Made by a program: the position numbers and the translations under genes. The notes under the pieces were generated by a model. The model was not told where the DNA came from, made no database searches, and saw nothing but the letters and a program-made list of their open reading frames with translations. From NCBI RefSeq assembly GCF_900005765.1, contig NC_041689.1:186001-250000 (forward strand): 64,000 nucleotides of DNA, written 5' to 3'. The stretch's first letter is position 1, and the number at the start of each line of letters is the position of its first letter. Source of the stretch: Plasmodium relictum (taxonomy: Eukaryota > Apicomplexa > Aconoidasida > Haemosporida > Plasmodiidae). Below, piece after piece: positions 57,564 through 64,000 of the stretch.

Positions 57564-60500
57564 TTACTCATAATTTTTAAGACTATCCAAAGAATAGAAT
57601 TTATTTAATTTTTCATCTTGTTCATTTAATTCATATAAATTACATGTTAAATTGGGGTCGTCATTTTCTAGAATTATGGTTTCATTACTATTATAATTGA
57701 GCTTCTAATTTAAAGAAAAAAAAAAATTATATTTATAATATATATTTTTCTTTTTTATGCTTTTAAGTATATATCTATATTTTTTTTCTTTTTTTTTTAC
57801 ATAGTTTTTCATTCTGTTTTTTCTCATTCTCATGACTTCATTATGATTGTATTCTATCATATTGGCTATATAAATATAAAGAAAAATGAGAAAAATATGT
57901 TTAAAGAATTTTTTCATTAAATAATTTTTTTGTAAAACTTTCAGTTTTTTTTTTTCTTTTACTAAAAGAAATTGGGTTTTCTGTATATGCCTGAATATTC
58001 TTTGGTGTAGGAAAATAATGAAAAAATATTGGCCGATTTTTTCTATGTAACTTTTTTATTCTTTTCCCTATTGAATCATCATTTATTCTAAAAAGAATAT
58101 ATCAAGTTTATCATATTATTAATAAGATGTTAATTTAATTATAATTATTTTATTATCATTTTTTTAAATTACTCATCTATTTCTTTTAATACTAAGTGTT
58201 CACTGACAAAGGAAGTTCCTGAACTACTAAATTCACTGTCACTATGTGAATCTGAAATTTTGGATTTATTTTTAAATTTGTAAAAATAAGAAAAATTTGA
58301 ATATATATATTTGTACAAGAAGGAAAATATAGACAGTATGCTTTATTATTATTATTTTTACTTATATTAAAATCTGAATCATCAGAATATAATGAATCAA
58401 AATATTTGTTGTAATTCGACCATAAATTCAGTATATTAACTATAACATAAATTTGAAAAAAATAAAAAATTGTGATTTATTTTAATTAAACTTTTTTTTC
58501 TTTTTTTTTGAATAAATATATTTTAATTTATTATTTTACATTAATATCTTTAATAAATGTTTATATTATTTTAAAATACTTTTTTTTTTCTTTTATATAC
58601 ACCTGTTTCTTGATCTAATTCGTTGTTGAAGTTACCATTTTTCGTTTTTATTTCTTTAAAGCTACTTTGATACTGTTGATTTTTTTCAACAATTCTTTTT
58701 ATATCATTTAGTTGCTCTTCTATAATTTTTACTGGTTCTTTATAACTAAAAAAAAATAAAATATTCATTTTTAAAAGTGTGATAAAATATAATTGAATAA
58801 TTTAATAAAAAAAAAAATAAATAATTATATAAACAAATTAATTAAATAAATAGATGAAAGAGATTAAAGAGAAATAAAAATTATAATTTTTTTAAAATAT
58901 TTTTTTATTTTTACGATATAATGGTGCTAATTAATATTTTTATACCAATTATTATGTATGTCTACGATAAAAAAAAGAAAAAGAATTTTAAAAGATTAAA
59001 TCAAAAAAGGATTTAAAAAAAAAAAAAAAAATAAAATATAATAAAATAAAATAATTAATACAACTATTTAATTAAAAATATATCCTTAACAACATTTAAA
59101 TTTTAAATTGTCTTTTTTTTTTTTTTTTTGTAATGTTTTTTACATATCTTATTCCCTTTATTGAATAAATAACTAAATGCTGGTTGATATTAAAAAGTAT
59201 ATATCTTTTAATAAACACAATTAGTTTTTTAAAAATCCATTCTGTTACATAACAAAAAATGACACCTATTAAAAAGGGGTCAAAATAAAATAATTACAAA
59301 GTTTTAATAAATATGTATTTATATTTATACAATTATATCAAATAATTATTAGTGATATTTATTATATATCATTCATTTTATCTTTTATTTTATTTTATTT
59401 CATTTTTTTTTTTATACAAGAAATTATTTTTTTTCTACTATTGTATGCATAGTTTCGTGAAGTTATGAACAGAACTAACAATATTGTCAATATATAGATA
59501 ACAATAATTTTAAATCCCCTTAAAAATTCTACAATTTTATGCAAATTTTATTATCTTAAAATATTTAATTTCAAAAATTTATTTTATTATTTTATTTAAA
59601 AATTTATTTTTTACTGGTAATAGATTCATGATGTTTTTTTATTTTTAATAAAATATGTATGATTTCTCCAAAATCATTTTTAAGACCTTTTAAAAAAATG
59701 TCAAACCTAAAAGAATAAAAAAAAAAAAATATGAAATTTGATATTTATTAAGTATATATCTCTTTTGTGAAATTTTTTTATTTTTTTCTTATATACCTAT
59801 TTGTATTTTCTATTTGTTTTACTTGCGCATGTTCTATTAACTTCATATTTTCTAAATTTGTTGTCATCTGTCTCGTTATATACATGGAAGTTTCTGCAAG
59901 TTTATTAATCTTTTTATATTTATGTTTTGTTTTTAATAAAAAAAAAAAAAAAAAAAATTTTATAATATATTTATATTTATTAAAATAATATGTATGTGTA
60001 TTTATATAAAATTGTATTTTAAAAAATTATCACATTTTCTTCTGTTCTCTTATTCCATTCTGTTGATTGTATATAAAAACATATATCATCAATGTGATTT
60101 AATTCTGAATGATATATTTGAAAAGCAATATCAGACATATTTTCATTTCCTGTACAATTGGCTATAATTTTATATTTTAAATTTTCACATAATTTTTTTT
60201 TTAACTCTATATCATTATGTAATATATGTTCTTTTGACATATTCTTATTGTCATATATTTGATTGTACTTGGTGTTTAAAAATGAACTATCGTTTATTAA
60301 GTAAGGGTCATTAATTTCATCAAAATTTTCACATGGATTTTTTATATTTTCTATCTTTTTTAATTCATCTAAACTTAAAGATTTAGGAAAGTTTTCATTT
60401 TTAAATTCTTCAAATAAATTATTATTATATAAATATATTTGTAATTTATTTAATTTCTTTGTATTTAATACACAACCGGAATTTTCATCAGGGAAGTTTC

Positions 60501-60858
60501 TTATTGATTTAACAAAAATACATTTTGTTTTTGCTAAGGCTAATAATGACTTATTATTTTCATTTATTTCATTACAATTATACATATTTAAGTTATTTAA
60601 TTGTTCTAAAACATATTCATAACATTTTATTTCTTTTACGTATATATTTTCCTCAATATCTTCATTATGCTTATTTTTAGTTTTTTTTTTATATTCTTCT
60701 TCTGCTTTTATTTTTGCCTTCAATATTTCATCAAAAGCTTCTTTACCTCTTTTAATTTTCTCTGTCTGTAATTCTGTGTTATAAGAATATTTAAATTTAT
60801 ATTCTCTGGAAAATTTTAATTGTATAATTATTATAATAAGCAAATAAAAATTTATCAT
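57564..60858 (-). CDS. GEX1: Nuclear fusion protein GEX1/KAR5, eleven exons
   Basis: KAR5/GEX1/Brambleberry family, nuclear-envelope proteins required for gamete nuclei to fuse. Exons: 60034-60858, 59797-59909, 59615-59706, 59144-59265, 58915-58961, 58603-58745, 58362-58439, 58173-58251, 57963-58087, 57801-57865, 57564-57704. All ten junctions have GT/AG borders and matching phase; total 609 residues, close to plant GEX1. Signal peptide 1-15. The family's Cys-rich domain is plain in exon 1: CYEYVLEQLN (C79), C95, LLALAKTKC (C113), C129, then NCTGNENMSDIAFQIYHSELNHIDDICFYIQSTEWNKRTEEN continuing into exon 2 with INKLAETSMYI. Coiled coil about 277-343; hydrophobic membrane segments about 344-400 (exons 4-5); an acidic/basic C-terminal tail presumably facing the other side of the envelope. 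Several exons look like separate tiny genes if splicing is ignored. Confidence 0.88.
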
Positions 60859-61917
60859 ATTTACTTAACTTTTATTAAGAAAAAAATACTTTTTTTTTTT
60901 ATATTATAAAAATTCTTGAAATATGTCTATATATATACATGTATATGTATTTTTAATTTTGTCTTTAAAATTTTTTTACTTTTTTTTTTTTTATAAATAT
61001 ATTGGATGAATTTTTTTTATTTTAAAAAATTGTTGTAAATTTATAAATATATATATTATATATATATTAATTTGTTATATAACATTTTATTTGTACTGCT
61101 AATATTTTTATTATTAATATATATTTCATTATTATTTTATTTTATTATTTTTTTTTAAACATATGTTTTTTTCAAAATTACTATAATATCCTTATTAATT
61201 TTTGTCTATTAAATCGTAAATTTTTCTTAAAAGTAAGAATTATTTATACAAAATTTATCACATTATTTATTTTTTGTTCTTAGTAGAAAAAATAAAAATA
61301 TTATATTAAAATGCAAACATAGTCAAAATATTTCTAATTTTTTATAAATCGATAAAAAAGACAGAATTACACTTTTTTTATTACCTTCTCTTTTATTTTC
61401 CACATATTTAAAAATTTTCCATAAATAATTTTATAAACACTATTTTTAATTTTTATTTCTTATAAAATAGGGTATTTCTATGAATAAACATCATAAAGTA
61501 CAAATATTAAAAATAAAATTTTAAGAATTGCATTTATTGGTTAAAATATAATGTGTAACGCTTTATTTTTTTTAAAAAACTAAAGAATATAATTTAAAGA
61601 GTTATTTTGAACAAAAAAAAAAAAAAAAATTGAAAAAAAATAAAAAATTAATAGATAAAACAAATAAAAAAATATATAAAATAAAAACAAAATCAGTGTA
61701 TATATATATTAAAAAATATATATTTCAGAACAAAGATAGATGATGTGGAAAATATGACAAAAAAAAAAAAAGTTTAAAAGATAAAACGTATTTTGTTATT
61801 CAAATTTTGAAATAGAAAAAAATTAAGCATTAAATTTATAAAATATTTACAAAACTTATAATTATGAAAAATACGAAACAAAAAATATAATAAATATAAA
61901 AAAATATAATTAAAAAA
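60859..61917. promoter_or_regulatory. Upstream region of GEX1
   Basis: 1.06 kb between GEX1 and the IGPS-like gene, both minus strand. Contains one GTAC word near 61497; GTAC is the core of the AP2-G site, but a single palindromic tetramer is not meaningful by itself. Otherwise homopolymers and (TA) runs. Confidence 0.4.
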
Positions 61918-63831
61918 TTATTGAGAATTTAATCCTCTAGATGAATCATCTGATAAATCATTTGAAGAATTGTCAATTGTATCGTTATTTTCAGAATTTT
62001 TGTTATCAAAAAATTCTTTTGTTAATTTAGAAATATCAAAATCTTCATATTCATTATCTTCAGTGCTATTAGTATCATTACTTAAATTTTTATGGTTGAA
62101 GTTAAAATTTCCTTGTTGTATGTTTTTCTTTTGCATTAAGGCTTGTTTAATAGTTACTTCTATATTATTAATTTCTTCATCTGAAAAAAATTCTTTTAAG
62201 TAATTTTTGTCTAATTTTGTAAAGTTTTCTAGAAGAGATTCTAATTTTTCTTCTCTTTTTTTATTTTCTAAATCCGAATATGAATCATAATTTTTGCATT
62301 GCTCATCAACCTCTTTTATAATATTTTTCATTTGATTCAAAAAAATTATTTCTTTTTTTTTTTCTTTCTTAAAATTTTTAATAATTTTGTTTTCTTCTTT
62401 AGTTAAAACATTTTCTTTTATGCTTTCATCTTTACTTTTATTTTTTTCTTCATTTGTGTCTTTATCTTCTTTGTCTACATCAATAAAATCTTTTTCATAA
62501 TTTTTTAAAAGGTTCTCTGAATACTTATTACTTATATTTTTATCATCATAAATTTTTTTTAAATTTTCAGTAATTTCTTTATGTTTTTCTTCTGATGAAT
62601 TTTTATAGGTGAGAAATTCTTTTAAATAATTATTTCTATTTAAATATAATAATGTTTTGTGGGGAGCATTCCAGTTTTTACATAAATTAACAAAATTTTC
62701 CAAATCATCATCAATTAGTTTCTTTTCTAAGCAAATACTATCATAACCTAAACTTCCTAATTTTTCTACATAATTTATATCACTAACATTAATTTTCGCT
62801 ATAGTAATTATTTCAGGTATAGTATAATTTATAGCCTTTATTGCATGATTATATTCATAATTATTATTTAAAAAATCAAATTCATTAATCATAATTATAT
62901 AACTACCGCATTTTGTAGCAAAATAAATATCATTGTAATCATGTACTTCTACAATAGCTTGAGTTCCTAAATTAACACAATAACTTAGCATTTCTTCAAG
63001 ATCATTTTTTAAATAGGATAAATTTAAAATTACTCCATCTGCTTTATTTTCAACAGCTAAGGCAATTTGAATTGGATGAATTATCACATCATCAACTACT
63101 ACTGCTGGCCTAATATTCCTAGGTAATGTTCTTGTACTTTTTATTACTTCAGTTAAATCATTTAACATTCCTTCAGATGATAAATTGTCAGTATTAACAA
63201 TTAACACATCAAAACCTATTTGATGTAACAACAAACTAACATTACCAGGATTTGCTAAATTTAAGAAATTATTTTGATATACATAATTTTTATTTTGCAA
63301 AAAATTAATTTCTTGACTTTCTTTTTCTTCTACTCCATTTATTAAATTATTATCTCCTTTTTTCCTATTGGCACTACAAAAGACTTTTCTTTTTATATCT
63401 GCTATTAATGATAATCTATGTTTTTCATCAGGGCTAACTCTTCTTAAATTTTCTGATAATTTATTATTCATTGTATGCTGTAAATATTTCATTCGTATTT
63501 GCAATGGATTATTTTCATCACAATTTTCTTCCATTAATTTACTTACTTCATATTTTTTATTTTCAATTATTTTATTGATATATTCATATGCTAAATAAGG
63601 ATTTCTGTGATCCCTACCATATGTTGTTATATATTTTTTTTTTTTTTTTACTACTAATCTTGTTTTTAATTCATTATACCTATTTATAAAATAGATTTTG
63701 TTAACTCTTCTTTTCTTGTCACAATTCAACTTCATTTTTATCAATACATTCCTATTTCTTTTTATAGAAATCATAGTCATATCCCTTACTTTTATTATTA
63801 TAATAAATAATAGCAAAATATGTTGTTTCAT
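61918..63831 (-). CDS. Indole-3-glycerol-phosphate-synthase-like TIM-barrel protein, organelle-targeted
   Basis: 637 residues, one exon. Starts with a hydrophobic signal (about 4-14) followed by a strongly basic stretch (24-70), the bipartite form used for apicoplast import. Residues about 75-390 follow IGPS in order: RLSLIADIKRK (139-149), GFDVLIVNTD, RPAVVVDDVIIHPIQIALAVENKADGVILNLSYL, AIVEVHDYND (292-301), YIIMINEFDF (311-320), AKINVSDINYVEKLGSLGYDSICLEKKLI. The Asp/Lys of strand 1 (D145, K147), Glu295 and Asn316 are kept. The KxSPSxG loop, the central catalytic Lys (RKD becomes VDD, 246-248) and the late Glu (AES becomes AKI) are not. The C-terminal 245 residues are a Lys/Glu coiled coil with an acidic Asn/Ser tail. 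Malaria parasites do not make tryptophan, so a classical IGPS role is unlikely. Confidence 0.82.
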   Translation of the reverse strand: MKQHILLLFIIIIKVRDMTMISIKRNRNVLIKMKLNCDKKRRVNKIYFINRYNELKTRLVVKKKKKYITTYGRDHRNPYLAYEYINKIIENKKYEVSKLMEENCDENNPLQIRMKYLQHTMNNKLSENLRRVSPDEKHRLSLIADIKRKVFCSANRKKGDNNLINGVEEKESQEINFLQNKNYVYQNNFLNLANPGNVSLLLHQIGFDVLIVNTDNLSSEGMLNDLTEVIKSTRTLPRNIRPAVVVDDVIIHPIQIALAVENKADGVILNLSYLKNDLEEMLSYCVNLGTQAIVEVHDYNDIYFATKCGSYIIMINEFDFLNNNYEYNHAIKAINYTIPEIITIAKINVSDINYVEKLGSLGYDSICLEKKLIDDDLENFVNLCKNWNAPHKTLLYLNRNNYLKEFLTYKNSSEEKHKEITENLKKIYDDKNISNKYSENLLKNYEKDFIDVDKEDKDTNEEKNKSKDESIKENVLTKEENKIIKNFKKEKKKEIIFLNQMKNIIKEVDEQCKNYDSYSDLENKKREEKLESLLENFTKLDKNYLKEFFSDEEINNIEVTIKQALMQKKNIQQGNFNFNHKNLSNDTNSTEDNEYEDFDISKLTKEFFDNKNSENNDTIDNSSNDLSDDSSRGLNSQ

Positions 63832-64000
63832 TTTCTAAGAGTACTTCTTATAATTCAACTATACTTATGCTTATCTTATCATAAATTATTTTACTTTATA
63901 AATTATTTTATTTTTTTTTTATATGCTTTTTAATTGTTTCTTTCATTATCATTTTTATTAAAACTTTTTTATTCTTTTTGTTTATTATTTTTTTAAAAAA
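63832..64000 (-). promoter_or_regulatory. Upstream flank of the IGPS-like gene
   Basis: Last 169 bp of the window, A/T-rich, 5' of the IGPS-like start codon. No motif identified. Confidence 0.4.

Noticed and set aside
57705-58768. Two apparent small minus-strand genes (70 and 65 residues)
   Set aside because: Each has AG/GT borders and matching phase as exons of GEX1; their apparent starts lie in intron sequence.
61497-61500. GTAC word upstream of GEX1 as an AP2-G site
   Set aside because: One tetramer in more than 1 kb is expected by chance and lacks the flanking context of the motif.
1-64000. Transposons, LTR or virus-like elements, tRNA or rRNA genes
   Set aside because: No reverse transcriptase, integrase or capsid-like protein, no long terminal repeats and no tRNA T-loop (GTTCGA-type) signatures were seen on either strand.

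Overview
The window is nuclear DNA of a malaria parasite (genus Plasmodium). Base composition is extremely A+T-rich, there are long poly-A/poly-T and (TA)n tracts, introns are short with GT/AG borders, proteins carry Asn- and Lys-rich inserts, and a parasite-specific 6-cysteine surface protein (P92) is present. From memory of gene order, the content matches the region of P. falciparum chromosome 13 that holds ferrochelatase and P92. The species cannot be fixed from the sequence alone; an avian-type Plasmodium is possible but unproven. There is no sign of mobile elements, viral copies, CRISPR, rRNA or tRNA.

Layout. 1-4.2 kb (minus): the start of a spliced topoisomerase VI subunit B gene running off the left edge, then the mitochondrial glycine-cleavage T-protein. 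4.8-9.4 kb (plus): a membrane-anchored MOCS3/Uba4-like E1-rhodanese protein and a Cys-rich protein with an F-box-like start. 10-13 kb: a tiny three-exon membrane-protein gene (minus), mitochondrial ribosomal protein S17 (plus, three exons) and an NSRP1-like splicing factor (minus). 13.7-17.5 kb (plus): ferrochelatase (four exons) and the RNA polymerase subunit RPB5 (seven exons). 18-34.9 kb (minus): a WD40 protein, a Tas-like aldo/keto reductase with a long leader, exosome subunit RRP45, and a giant 2618-residue protein. 36.6-46.5 kb (plus): the PRP16 spliceosomal helicase and an Asn-rich LF-repeat protein, probably a nucleoporin. 47.3-63.8 kb (minus): P92, a 762-residue protein of unknown function, a reticulon, the nuclear-fusion protein GEX1/KAR5 (eleven exons) and an indole-glycerol-phosphate-synthase-like protein.

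Themes. Four genes with mitochondrial connections (T-protein, S17, ferrochelatase and possibly the 94-residue protein) lie within about 12.5 kb. RNA metabolism is well represented (NSRP1, RPB5, RRP45, PRP16). Two genes point to sexual stages or DNA topology (TopoVIB, GEX1). Splice structures were worked out by hand, using reading-phase continuity across GT/AG borders together with family resemblance. The most useful results are the small gene at 10.0-11.0 kb, the complete GEX1 exon chain, an Asp-box in the N-terminal half of P92, and an IGPS-like barrel missing residues needed for catalysis.
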